NCBI RefSeq assembly: GCF_003837865.1
Contig: NZ_RQIS01000004.1
Coordinates: 248,001-312,000 of the forward strand
Reading direction: 5' to 3'
Source of the DNA: Paraburkholderia dinghuensis
GTDB lineage: Bacteria > Pseudomonadota > Gammaproteobacteria > Burkholderiales > Burkholderiaceae
DNA length: 64,000 bases
Shown here: positions 38,378-46,762 of the stretch, piece by piece
Layout: every line of letters begins with the position of its first letter
Position numbering within the stretch: the stretch's first letter is position 1
Notes under the pieces: model-generated
What the model was told of the DNA's origin: nothing
What the model saw: the letters and a program-made list of their open reading frames with translations, nothing else
Databases searched by the model: none
Program-made: the position numbers and the translations under genes

Positions 38378-39040
38378 ATGAAACAGCAACTGAAGTCTGT
38401 CGCGGCAGCCGCCGCAATCGTCCTCGGCGCCGCTTTCGCAGCGGCTCCTGTCAGTGCAGCCGATGCGTCCACGGATACACCCGGCACCGGCATCCACGCT
38501 GGTGACATCCTCGTGCGTCTGCGGGCGATCGCCATCATGCCGCAGTCCAGCACGAGTTCGGGCAGCACGCTCAACGCAATCAACGCCCAAGCCAACAACG
38601 CCATCGTTCCGGAACTGGACTTCACGTACATGTTCACGAACAGCATCGGTGCGGAGTTGATCCTCGGTACGTCGCGCAATCAGGTCACATCGAACATCGG
38701 CCCGCTCGGCGGCGTCGGCGTGCTGCCGCCTACGCTGCTGCTGCAGTACCACTTCAATCACGCGGGCAAGGTGCGCCCGTACGTCGGCGCTGGTATCAAC
38801 TACACAATTTTCTACAACAACGGCCTGCACGCGGGCTCCACGCCGGTTTCGATCGATAACCACAGCTTCGGTCCGGCGCTGCAGATGGGTATCGACATTG
38901 ACGTCGCCAAGAACGTGTTCATCAACGCAGACATCAAGAAAATCTGGATGCGCACGGGCGCTTCGGCCGGTGGCACGTCGCTCGGCACGCTCTACATCGA
39001 TCCGCTCATCGTGGGCGTTGGTGTCGGCTACCGATTCTGA
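38378..39040 (+). CDS. OmpW-family outer membrane beta-barrel protein
   Basis: This 220-residue protein has a signal peptide cleaved near PVSA-AD. The mature part fits the eight-stranded OmpW barrel: AGDILVRLRAIAIMPQ as first strand, PELDFTYMFTNSIGAELILGTSRNQV, QYHFNHAGKVRPYVGAGINYTIFYNN, FGPALQMGIDIDV and a C-terminal IDPLIVGVGVGYRF ending in Phe. OmpW proteins form narrow hydrophobic channels and are often stress- or oxygen-regulated. No clear FNR site is visible upstream. A strong terminator follows. Confidence 0.92.
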   Translation: MKQQLKSVAAAAAIVLGAAFAAAPVSAADASTDTPGTGIHAGDILVRLRAIAIMPQSSTSSGSTLNAINAQANNAIVPELDFTYMFTNSIGAELILGTSRNQVTSNIGPLGGVGVLPPTLLLQYHFNHAGKVRPYVGAGINYTIFYNNGLHAGSTPVSIDNHSFGPALQMGIDIDVAKNVFINADIKKIWMRTGASAGGTSLGTLYIDPLIVGVGVGYRF

Positions 39041-39056
39041 GGCTCACCCCAGATGA

Positions 39057-39087
39057 AAAAAAGCGCCGGTTTCACCGGCGCTTTTTT
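39057..39087. terminator. Bidirectional terminator between ompW and the DUF1289 gene
   Basis: Six A plus GCGCCGGT, loop TTC and ACCGGCGC plus six T form a long stem with T-runs in both directions (39057-39070 with 39074-39087). It ends both convergent genes. Confidence 0.92.
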
Positions 39088-39107
39088 CTTTTGGGCGTGC
39101 CGGCAGA

Positions 39108-39311
39108 TCAGGTGCGGCGTTTCTGGAAGCGCATTGCCGTGCCTTCCCGCTCGATACGCACCCAGACTGCGCGCTTTTCCTCGTCGGTCATGAAGACCCA
39201 GTTGGAAACCTCCAGCGCGGTGCGCCCGCAGCCTTTGCAGATTTCGTCGAAAAGCGTCGAACAGACGCCTATGCACGGACTGTCGGGGAGGTCGTGGAGG
39301 TTGGATGCCAT
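39108..39311 (-). CDS. DUF1289 small cysteine-motif protein
   Basis: From the ATG at 39311 the product is 67 residues: MASNLHDLPDSPCIGVC, then DEICKGCGRTALEVSNW and a Lys/Arg-rich end. The C-x3-C...C-x2-C cysteine pattern with SPCIGVC and the conserved W defines DUF1289, a widespread proteobacterial family that probably binds metal and has no assigned role. The frame extends upstream, but the domain begins at this methionine. No strong ribosome binding site is visible. Confidence 0.85.
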   Translation of the reverse strand: MASNLHDLPDSPCIGVCSTLFDEICKGCGRTALEVSNWVFMTDEEKRAVWVRIEREGTAMRFQKRRT

Positions 39312-39882
39312 CGGAAAGGGGTCTCGGGCGGAAGGTCGGGCGCTGCGGCACGGCCGTACAGATAAAATCCCCGCTATGTTAGCCGATGCCAGCGCGGGAC
39401 CGGCTGATTTATCGAGCCTGGGACCTGGGCTGGCTCGCTTGCCGGCGTGGTGGGTACACCGCCTTTGCACGCGCGTTCAGGTTTTGCGGGTTGGCGGTCG
39501 CCGACATCCCGTTCAAGTGCGGGCGCGGGGGCGAGCAGGCTGCCGCTGCCTGTCCTCCCGCCGCCGGGCCTCCGGACGGCTTGCCGTGAAATAACCGGTA
39601 ACGCTCGCCGGTGCACGGCCGGACCACGCCAGGTCTGGCGTCGCACGAAAACAGCACGTGCGTTTTTTTGGTGGACACGCGCGCAGAACCGGCTAAAATT
39701 GCGCGCGATTTACCTACGGAACGGGCGCAGACACAGGTCTGTCCTGTCCGCGCGACGGAGCAGCGGTCTTTGTCGTCCGGCACTTTTGATGGTAGGTTGC
39801 GTAAGTCAGAGGGGGGCCGCGCCGGGCGCGGCATGATGCGAGGCAGATGGCCGCTACGGATCGGCCGGGATGGGAGAACGGA
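39312..39882. other. Gene-free leader region of the polyamine transport operon
   Basis: No supported gene in 570 bases. It contains the promoter at 39672-39699, after which the transcript would have a leader of about 175 bases before the start at 39883. I saw no recognised riboswitch in this leader. Confidence 0.5.
39672..39699 (+). promoter_or_regulatory. Sigma-70-type promoter of the polyamine transport operon
   Basis: TGGACA (39672-39677), a 16-base spacer and TAAAAT (39694-39699) each match consensus at five of six positions. Confidence 0.5.
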
Positions 39883-40983
39883 ATGAAAAAGCAGGTTGTG
39901 GCTCGACTGGCCGCGCTGGTGCTCTGTGCGGCGCCGTGGGTGGCGTCAGTGGCGAAGGACACGCAACTGAACGTGTACAACTGGTCCGATTACATCGCCC
40001 CGGACACGATTCCGAACTTCACCAAGCAGGCGGGCGTCAAGGTCAAGTACGACAACTACGACAGCGACGACACGCTGCAGGCCAAGCTGCTCGCAGGCAA
40101 TTCGGGCTACGACATCGTCGTGCCGACCAGCAACTACGCGGGCAAGCAGATTGCCGCCGGCATTTTCGCGCCGCTCGACAAGTCGAAGATCCCCAATCTG
40201 AAATACCTCGATCCGCAGCTGATGGCGCTCGTCGCCGGGGCGGATCCAGGTAACAAGTTCGCGGTGCCCTGGGCGTACGGCACGACCGGGCTCGCGTTCA
40301 ATGTGACGAAGGTCCAGTCAATCCTCGGCAAGGACGTGCCGCTCGACAACTGGGACATCCTGTTCAAGCCCGAGTACATCTCGAAGCTGAAGACGTGCGG
40401 CGTATCGGTCCTCGACGCGCCTGACCAGATGTTCGCAGCCGCGCTTCACTATATGGGCAAGGATCCGATGTCGACGAACCCGGCCGACTATAAGGCCGCG
40501 CTCGAGATGATGAAGAAGATCCGGCCGTACATCACGCAGTTCAACTCGTCGGGCTACATCAACGATCTGGTCGGCGGCGACATCTGCTTTGCCTTCGGAT
40601 GGTCCGGCGACGTCGTGATCGCCAAGCACCGCGCGATCGAGGCGAAGAAGCCGTACAAGGTCGAGTACTACATCCCGAAGGGCGGCGCGCCGATCTGGTT
40701 CGACGTGATGGTGATTCCGAAGGACGCCCAGCACATGGAAGCCGCGCACGAGTGGATCAATTACATCGAAACGCCGCAGGTTCACGCCGCGATTACGAAT
40801 GCCGTCTTCTATCCGAGCGCGAACGCGGAAGCACGCAAGTACGTGAAGAAGGACATTGCGGACGACCCGGCCGTCTATCCGCCGCCCGAGGTTCTGAAAA
40901 CGCTGTTCCTGCTCAAGCCGCTGCCGCCCGAGATCCAGCGTCTGCAGACCCGCCTGTGGACCGAGTTCAAGTCGGGCCGCTAA
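39883..40983 (+). CDS. potF: Polyamine (putrescine/spermidine) periplasmic binding protein
   Basis: This 366-residue protein has a signal peptide (MKKQVVARLAALVLCAAPWVAS) and begins its mature part with LNVYNWSDYIAPDTI, the signature of PotD/PotF-type receptors. FGWSGDVVIAK, GGAPIWFDVMVIPKDA and the C-terminal FLLKPLPPEIQRLQTRLWTEFKSG are also typical. GGGAGA precedes the ATG. It delivers polyamine to the PotGHI transporter encoded downstream. A hairpin at 41009 lies between it and potG and probably makes the receptor more abundant than the membrane parts. Confidence 0.92.
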   Translation: MKKQVVARLAALVLCAAPWVASVAKDTQLNVYNWSDYIAPDTIPNFTKQAGVKVKYDNYDSDDTLQAKLLAGNSGYDIVVPTSNYAGKQIAAGIFAPLDKSKIPNLKYLDPQLMALVAGADPGNKFAVPWAYGTTGLAFNVTKVQSILGKDVPLDNWDILFKPEYISKLKTCGVSVLDAPDQMFAAALHYMGKDPMSTNPADYKAALEMMKKIRPYITQFNSSGYINDLVGGDICFAFGWSGDVVIAKHRAIEAKKPYKVEYYIPKGGAPIWFDVMVIPKDAQHMEAAHEWINYIETPQVHAAITNAVFYPSANAEARKYVKKDIADDPAVYPPPEVLKTLFLLKPLPPEIQRLQTRLWTEFKSGR

Positions 40984-41008
40984 GAAGAGGCACCGACGCG
41001 TTACCCCG

Positions 41009-41039
41009 AGCCCCCGGCAGACCCGCCGGGGGCTTTGTT
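41009..41039 (+). terminator. Intra-operon terminator/attenuator between potF and potG
   Basis: AGCCCCCGGC (41009-41018), loop AGACCC and GCCGGGGGCT (41025-41034), then TTGTT. Transcription must partly read through to reach potGHI. Confidence 0.8.
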
Positions 41040-41089
41040 CGTCAACACCCGTCCAGCGCAATTCCGTACAAGGCAGGGCAGAGAGAATC

Positions 41090-42250
41090 ATGAGTGACCA
41101 GTCGAGCGCACCGGCCGCGGCCGGCGTGCTGCCTTCGGGCGCATCCACCGCAGGGACCGCTGCGGACAATTTCGTGCAGGTCGTCGACGTCGTGAAGAAG
41201 TTCGGCGAGACGACGGCCGTGAAAAACGTCAATCTCGCGGTCAGGAAGGGCGAGCTGTTTGCGCTGCTCGGCAGTTCGGGCTGCGGCAAGTCCACGCTCC
41301 TGCGCATGCTCGCGGGCCTCGAGTCGATCACGTCGGGCAAGATCCTGATCGACGGTGAGGACCTCGCCACGCTGCCGCCGTATCGCCGGCCGGTCAACAT
41401 GATGTTCCAGTCTTACGCGCTCTTCCCGCACATGACGGTCGAGTCGAACGTCGGGTTCGGGCTGCGCCAGGAAGGCGTGAAGAAGGGCGAACTGCAGGAC
41501 CGCGTCGCGGCGGCGCTCGAACTCGTGCAGATGTCACGGTACGCGAAGCGCAAGCCGCACCAGCTTTCAGGCGGCCAACAGCAGCGCGTCGCGCTCGCGC
41601 GCTCGCTCGTAAAGCGCCCGAAGCTGCTGCTGCTCGACGAGCCGATGTCGGCGCTCGACAAGCAGATCCGGCAGCGCACGCAGATCGAACTCGTCAACAT
41701 CCTCGAGAAGGTCGGCGTCACGTGCATCATGGTCACGCACGACCAGGAAGAGGCAATGACGATGGCTGGACGTCTCGCCGTGATGAGCGAAGGCGAGATC
41801 GTTCAGCTCGGCACGCCGAACCAGGTCTACGAGTACCCGAACAGCCGCTTTTCCGCGGAGTTCATCGGCTCGACGAATCTGTTCGCCGGCAACGTCGTCG
41901 AGGATGAACCCGATCACGTCTACGTCGAGTCGCCGGAACTGCCCGTGCGCCTGTATGTGAACCACGGCATCACGGGCCCGCTCGGCATGCCCGTGACGAT
42001 CTCGGTGCGCCCCGAGCGCATCGCGCTTACGCGCAAGCCGCCCGAGGGGACCTACAACTGGGGCCGTGGTGTCGTCATGAACGTCGCGTACATGGGCGGC
42101 TACTCGCTCTATCACGTCAAGCTCGATTCCGGCAAGACCGTGGTCGCGAACGTGTCGAGCCTCGCGATCTCCGAGATCGAATCGCCCGCCTTTGGCGACG
42201 AAGTCTACGTTCGCTGGAGCGCGTCTGCCGGCGTGGTGCTGACGTCATGA
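41090..42250 (+). CDS. potG: Polyamine ABC transporter ATPase
   Basis: This 386-residue protein has an ATP-binding domain with Walker A GSSGCGKST, Q-loop MFQSYALFPH, signature LSGGQQQRVALARSL and Walker B LLLLDEPMSALD, and a C-terminal TOBE domain (about 300-386, including PVTISVRPERIAL). Length and order match PotG/PotA. Its stop overlaps the potH start by four bases. Confidence 0.95.
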   Translation: MSDQSSAPAAAGVLPSGASTAGTAADNFVQVVDVVKKFGETTAVKNVNLAVRKGELFALLGSSGCGKSTLLRMLAGLESITSGKILIDGEDLATLPPYRRPVNMMFQSYALFPHMTVESNVGFGLRQEGVKKGELQDRVAAALELVQMSRYAKRKPHQLSGGQQQRVALARSLVKRPKLLLLDEPMSALDKQIRQRTQIELVNILEKVGVTCIMVTHDQEEAMTMAGRLAVMSEGEIVQLGTPNQVYEYPNSRFSAEFIGSTNLFAGNVVEDEPDHVYVESPELPVRLYVNHGITGPLGMPVTISVRPERIALTRKPPEGTYNWGRGVVMNVAYMGGYSLYHVKLDSGKTVVANVSSLAISEIESPAFGDEVYVRWSASAGVVLTS

Positions 42251-43179
42251 CCGCGACGCTGAAGAAAATTGCGAACTGGCCAGTCAAGCGCTTTAACCTG
42301 ACCGGCAGCACGGCTGTCGTGGCGGGGCCGTTCTTCTGGCTGTTGCTGTTTTTCCTCGTACCGTTCGTCCTGGTCGTCAAGATCAGCTTCGCGGACCAGC
42401 AGCTCGGTATTCCGCCGTACACGCGACTCGTGTCGTTCGCCGACGGCGTCCTGCATATTGCGCTCGATCTGTCGCACTACGCGTTCCTGTTCCAGGACAG
42501 CCTTTACTTCGCGACGTACGTGAATTCGGTGGTCGTGGCCGGGATCTCCACGCTCCTGTGCCTCCTGATCGGCTATCCGATGGCGTATTACATCGCGCGC
42601 TCGAAGCCGGGTACGCGCAACGTCCTCATGATGGCGGTGATGCTCCCGTTCTGGACGTCGTTCCTGATTCGTGTGTACGCGTGGATCGGCATCCTCAAGA
42701 ACAACGGACTACTGAACAATTTCCTGATGTCGACCGGCTTGATCCACACGCCGCTCGAGCTGTATCACACGAATACGGCCGTCTACATCGGCATGGTGTA
42801 TTCATACCTGCCGTTCCTCGTCATGCCGCTTTACGCGCACCTCGTGAAGATGGACCTGACGTTGCTCGAAGCCGCCTACGATCTAGGCGCGAAGCCGTGG
42901 CGGGCGTTCGTCGAGATCACGCTGCCGCTTTCGAAGAACGGTGTCATAGCGGGCTGCCTGCTGGTGTTCATTCCGGCCGTGGGCGAGTACGTGATTCCTG
43001 AGCTGCTCGGCGGTGCGAATACGCTGATGATCGGTCGCGTCATGTGGAACGAGTTCTTTGACAACGCCGACTGGCCGATGGCCTCCGCGGTGACGTGCGC
43101 GATGGTGCTGCTGCTGCTCGTGCCGATGGCGCTGTTCCAGCACTATCAGGCGAAGGAACTGGAGGGGCGCGGACGATGA
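42247..43179 (+). CDS. potH: Polyamine ABC transporter permease
   Basis: This 310-residue protein has six transmembrane helices and the binding-protein-dependent transport loop (EAAYDLGAKPWRAFVEITLPLSKNGV), which docks on PotG. VMLPFWTSFLIRVYAW and VIPELLGGANTLMIG are typical of PotH/PotB. Four-base overlaps with potG and potI show co-translation. Confidence 0.95.
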   Translation: MTATLKKIANWPVKRFNLTGSTAVVAGPFFWLLLFFLVPFVLVVKISFADQQLGIPPYTRLVSFADGVLHIALDLSHYAFLFQDSLYFATYVNSVVVAGISTLLCLLIGYPMAYYIARSKPGTRNVLMMAVMLPFWTSFLIRVYAWIGILKNNGLLNNFLMSTGLIHTPLELYHTNTAVYIGMVYSYLPFLVMPLYAHLVKMDLTLLEAAYDLGAKPWRAFVEITLPLSKNGVIAGCLLVFIPAVGEYVIPELLGGANTLMIGRVMWNEFFDNADWPMASAVTCAMVLLLLVPMALFQHYQAKELEGRGR

Positions 43180-43994
43180 AACCCAATCGTGTTCTGCAGT
43201 TCATCGCGCTCGGTCTTGGCTTCGCGTTCCTTTACATCCCCATCGCCAGCCTGATCGTCTATTCGTTCAACGAGTCGAAGCTCGTGACGGTATGGACGGG
43301 CTTTTCGACGCGCTGGTACCAGGCGCTCCTGACCGACGACGAACTCATCACTGCCGCGTGGCTGTCGCTGCGTATCGGCTTGTTGACGGCGTTCGCGTCG
43401 GTTGTGATCGGGACGTGGGCCGGGTTCGTGCTCGCGCGCATGGGCCGGTTCCGCGGCTTCACGCTCTACACGGGCATGATCAACGCGCCGCTCGTGATTC
43501 CTGAGGTCATTCAGGGCATTTCGCTGCTGCTGCTTTTCGTGGAGATGGGCAAGCTGTTCGGCTGGCCCGCGGGGCGCGGCGTGTTCACGATCTGGATCGG
43601 TCACGTGATGCTCTGTATCTCGTACGTCGCGATCATCGTGCAGTCGCGCGTGCGCGAACTGAACCCGTCGCTCGAAGAGGCCGCGCTCGACCTGGGCGCA
43701 ACGCCGTTCAAGGTTTTCTTCACGATCACGCTGCCGCTCATCTCGCAGGCGCTCGCCGCGGGCTGGCTGCTGTCGTTCACGCTCTCGATCGACGACCTGG
43801 TGCTTTCCGCGTTTCTGTCGGGTCCCGGCTCGACAACATTGCCACTCGTCGTGTTCTCGCGCGTGCGTCTGGGGCTGAACCCGGAGATGAACGCGCTCGC
43901 GACGCTCTTCATCCTCGTCGTAACGATAGGCGTGGTGCTCGGCAACTACTTCATGCAGCGCGCCGAGCGCAAGCGCATGGCGATGGCCGTCTGA
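43176..43994 (+). CDS. potI: Polyamine ABC transporter permease
   Basis: This 272-residue protein is the second permease, with six helices (YIPIASLIVYSFNESKL at the start) and the coupling loop LEEAALDLGATPFKVFFTITLPL. FTLSIDDLVLSAFLSGPGSTTLP is characteristic of PotI/PotC. It is the last gene of the operon and is followed by a terminator. Confidence 0.95.
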   Translation: MKPNRVLQFIALGLGFAFLYIPIASLIVYSFNESKLVTVWTGFSTRWYQALLTDDELITAAWLSLRIGLLTAFASVVIGTWAGFVLARMGRFRGFTLYTGMINAPLVIPEVIQGISLLLLFVEMGKLFGWPAGRGVFTIWIGHVMLCISYVAIIVQSRVRELNPSLEEAALDLGATPFKVFFTITLPLISQALAAGWLLSFTLSIDDLVLSAFLSGPGSTTLPLVVFSRVRLGLNPEMNALATLFILVVTIGVVLGNYFMQRAERKRMAMAV

Positions 43995-44017
43995 ACGAAA
44001 CGACGTCCTCAATACGC

Positions 44018-44056
44018 AAAACGGCGCGCGGGCAGTTCTGGCCGCGCGCCGTTTTT
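44018..44056 (+). terminator. Terminator after potI
   Basis: AAAACGGCGCGCGG (44018-44031), a 10-base loop and CCGCGCGCCGTTTT (44042-44055) plus one more T. It also precedes the convergent chemoreceptor stop at 44071 and may serve both strands. Confidence 0.9.
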
Positions 44057-44070
44057 CATGGTGCAAAGCG

Positions 44071-45495
44071 TTACGGGGCGAGCCGGTAGCCCATGCGGAA
44101 GCCGCCCCAATGTCGCCCGTTCACCATGATCGGCGCCGAAGCATCCTTCATCATCACGAAGTTGCCACCACCCATGTCGCGCCGATAAGTCTGCAACAGG
44201 AACGGTTTCGTGTGCGAGCCCGCGGCGCGGCCGGCACGGTCGTTGAAAATGCGGTGATTTCGGCAGTTCGCGGCATTCCAGACGGGATCGTCGCGCTGCG
44301 GCTGCGAGAACTTGCGATTGTGCGTCGGGATATAACCGCGCGGATCGATCGCGACGCAGAACGCCACGCGCGGATCGAAGGTGAGGAGCGGCTCGAGTAT
44401 CGGGGGCAGCACGCGATCGGTGAACGCCGTGAAGCGTGTGATGTGCTGCTGCGGATTCGTGTTGGGCTCCGGCACATAGACGTTGTCGAAGAGGTCCGCG
44501 TCACTGATGTCGCCGCGCGCGAGCGCCGCCTCGAACAGCTTGCCGACCTGCGCCGCCGCGCGCTGCACGGCGTCGACGAAGCGTGTGTCCTCGGTTTCGA
44601 CGCCGGTGGCTGCGCTCAGTTCGATCAGCGTTTCGGAGACGTCGAGGAGCCGCCCGAGCTGATCCTTCGCCTGCGCGAAATTGCGGCTCGAATCTTCGAC
44701 GCCGTTCGCCATTTCCGCCACCTGCGTTTCAAGCCCGTCGCATTTCGCTTCGATTTCACCGGTCAACTGTGCGATCTGGCCGGCGTGCTCGTCGAGCTGC
44801 GTAATCGCATCGCCGGTGCTCTGCATGGCCGAGCCAATCGTGCGCGTGCCTTCGCGTACACGATGCGCTCGATCGGTGTTGGCGTTGCCTTCGACGATGA
44901 GCTGCTCGGTTTGCTGTGTCAGTTGCGCGAGCGTTTGTTCGATCTGGCCCGTGGCAAGGGCGGTTTTCGCCGAGAGGTTCTTCACCTCCGACGCCACGAC
45001 GGCGAAGCTTTTCCCCGATTCGCCGGCGCGCGCGGCCTCGATGGCGGCGTTCAGCGCGAGCAACTGAGTTTGCCGCGCGATTAGCGAAATTTCCTCGGAT
45101 ACCTTCGAGACATGCGCGAGTGCGCTGCGCAGCGCGCCGATCTGGCTTGCGATGACGGTCACGCCTTCGACGAGCCCGTGGATATCCGCGAGCGAGTCGT
45201 CGATGGTCCGCTGTGAACTCTGCACCGTGGCCGCCGTCTCGCTGCTGACCTCGCGCATCGCGCGCGCCGCAGCGGCAATCTGGTGATTTCCCGCAAGTGT
45301 GTGCGCTGCTGATTCGCGCAGGGCATGGCAGACGCCGGCCTGATTCTGCACACGCACGGCCACTTCGTCGACGTGGCCGGACACGTCGCAGATTTCAATG
45401 CCGAGGCGGCCTGCCTGTGCGGCGATGTCGCCGATGATGGCAGCCGATTTGCCCGAGCGGCGGGGGCCGCGCAGGCGCAAACGCGAAAGTGACAT
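44071..45495 (-). CDS. Soluble methyl-accepting chemotaxis-type receptor with C-terminal sensory domain
   Basis: The start at 45495 (AAGGAG upstream) gives 474 residues. Residues about 20-300 form a long coiled coil containing the MCP signalling tip (EEISLIARQTQLLALNAAIEAARAGESGKSFAVVASEV), which contacts CheA/CheW. No transmembrane helix is visible, so it is cytosolic. The C-terminal 120 residues (DPRVAFCVAIDPRGYIPTHN, then WNAANCRNHRIFND and GGNFVMMKDASAPIMVNGRHWGG) look like a Cache/PAS-like ligand-binding module placed after the signalling domain, the reverse of the usual order. The ligand is unknown. Confidence 0.88.
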   Translation of the reverse strand: MSLSRLRLRGPRRSGKSAAIIGDIAAQAGRLGIEICDVSGHVDEVAVRVQNQAGVCHALRESAAHTLAGNHQIAAAARAMREVSSETAATVQSSQRTIDDSLADIHGLVEGVTVIASQIGALRSALAHVSKVSEEISLIARQTQLLALNAAIEAARAGESGKSFAVVASEVKNLSAKTALATGQIEQTLAQLTQQTEQLIVEGNANTDRAHRVREGTRTIGSAMQSTGDAITQLDEHAGQIAQLTGEIEAKCDGLETQVAEMANGVEDSSRNFAQAKDQLGRLLDVSETLIELSAATGVETEDTRFVDAVQRAAAQVGKLFEAALARGDISDADLFDNVYVPEPNTNPQQHITRFTAFTDRVLPPILEPLLTFDPRVAFCVAIDPRGYIPTHNRKFSQPQRDDPVWNAANCRNHRIFNDRAGRAAGSHTKPFLLQTYRRDMGGGNFVMMKDASAPIMVNGRHWGGFRMGYRLAP

Positions 45496-45665
45496 CCAGT
45501 GTCTCCTTGCCCGTAAGGGTCGGTGGGCGGGAGCCCTGTCACTTATGCGAATGACCGGCTCTCTGAACCAATTAACGGCGTGAAACGTGGAAGACTTGAG
45601 CGTGCAGAGTGCCGCAGGGCTATGATCGTGGTCGCGGGCGGAAACGGGCCCGCTGTGGGAGCGCG

Positions 45666-45794
45666 ATGATCGAGGCAATGCTGTACGGGGGCGCCATCGG
45701 GGCGCTCTGGCAGCAACTGGTCCAGCTATGGGAGCTGATCGTGATGGTCCTTCGCTTCTTGTGGGGACTGCTGCGGCTTCTGGGCGGCGCTTGA
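45666..45794 (+). CDS. Possible small hydrophobic membrane protein (42 residues)
   Basis: The ATG at 45666 follows GTGGGAGCGCG, a usable ribosome binding site. The frame encodes MIEAMLYGGAIGALWQQL and then a single hydrophobic, Trp/Leu-rich helix (LIVMVLRFLWGLLRLLGGA). The composition fits a one-helix membrane peptide, but there is no family recognition and chance is not excluded. Confidence 0.3.
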   Translation: MIEAMLYGGAIGALWQQLVQLWELIVMVLRFLWGLLRLLGGA

Positions 45795-45840
45795 CGCCGC
45801 TGGCAGGGCGGTTGCATGGTGCCGGTGCGTATCGGATAGA

Positions 45841-45888
45841 AGCGCGGATAAAAGCGCGGATAAATGCGAGGGTAAACGTGCGGTTAGG
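45841..45888 (+). repeat. Tandem 12-bp repeats upstream of the methyltransferase gene
   Basis: AGCGCGGATAAA occurs twice in perfect tandem (45841-45852, 45853-45864). TGCGAGGGTAAA and then CGTGCGGTTAGG follow in the same 12-base register as decayed copies. Confidence 0.6.
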
Positions 45889-45982
45889 TCCGCCGAGGCA
45901 AGAGCGGTGAATCCACGAGACGCGACCGGATTCGATAGACGTTGCACGTGCAAGCGCGTGTGACATCCTGGAAGGGCAGACG

Positions 45983-46762
45983 ATGAACCACGATTCCACC
46001 CGGCGTTTCACCGACCGGGTAGCCGATTACGTCAAGTACCGGCCGACCTGGCCGCGCGAGCTGACGACCTTCGTGCATGCCGAATGCGGCGTCGCACCGG
46101 GCGCGCGCGTGGCCGATATTGGCGCGGGTACGGGCATTTCCTCCAAGCTCTTTCTCGACGCGGGACATCCGGTCGTGGCGGTCGAGCCGAACGCCGCGAT
46201 GCGCGACGCCGCAGACCGTCTGCTTGGCGGCTACGAGCACTATCTCAGCGTGGCGGGCACGGCGGAGGCCACGACGCTCGACGACGCCAGTGTCGATCTG
46301 GTGACGGCGGCACAGGCTTTCCACTGGTTCGACAAGGCGCTCGCGCACCGCGAGTTCGCGCGCATCCTCAAGCCGCGCGGACAAATCGTACTGTTCTGGA
46401 ACAGCCGCCTCGTGGACGGCTCACCGTTTCTCGCGGGCTACGAGGCGCTGCTGCGGCGCTTCAGCCCCGACTATGCGGGTGTTGCCGCGACGTATCCGGG
46501 CGACGCCCCCGGCGACACGTCAATGGCCGACTGGTTCGGCGACGGCTTCGAGCGCAAGACCGTCTTTCCCAACGCGCAGATGCTCGATTTCGACGGGTTG
46601 CGGGGGCGGTTGATGTCGTCGTCGTACGCACCGAAGCCCGGCGATCCTCGCCACGAGCCGATGCTGGACGCGCTCCGCACGCTGTTCGATGAAACGCAGC
46701 AGGACGGCCTTGTGAATTTCGCCTACGAGACGCGTGTCTACGCAGGGCGGCCGCAGCGCTAG
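45983..46762 (+). CDS. Class I SAM-dependent methyltransferase
   Basis: This 259-residue cytosolic protein has the Rossmann SAM-binding motif I VADIGAGTGISS, the acidic motif VVAVEPNAAMRDAA and post-motif DLVTAAQAFHWFD, typical of the methyltransferase_11/UbiE-like group. The substrate is not known. GGAAGGG precedes the ATG. Its last three bases overlap the end of the convergent monooxygenase gene. Confidence 0.88.
   Translation: MNHDSTRRFTDRVADYVKYRPTWPRELTTFVHAECGVAPGARVADIGAGTGISSKLFLDAGHPVVAVEPNAAMRDAADRLLGGYEHYLSVAGTAEATTLDDASVDLVTAAQAFHWFDKALAHREFARILKPRGQIVLFWNSRLVDGSPFLAGYEALLRRFSPDYAGVAATYPGDAPGDTSMADWFGDGFERKTVFPNAQMLDFDGLRGRLMSSSYAPKPGDPRHEPMLDALRTLFDETQQDGLVNFAYETRVYAGRPQR

Noticed and set aside
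45841..45888. Short tandem repeats considered as a CRISPR array or plasmid iterons
   Set aside because: The units are contiguous with no spacers, so it is not CRISPR. There are too few copies and no replication gene, so iterons are unsupported.
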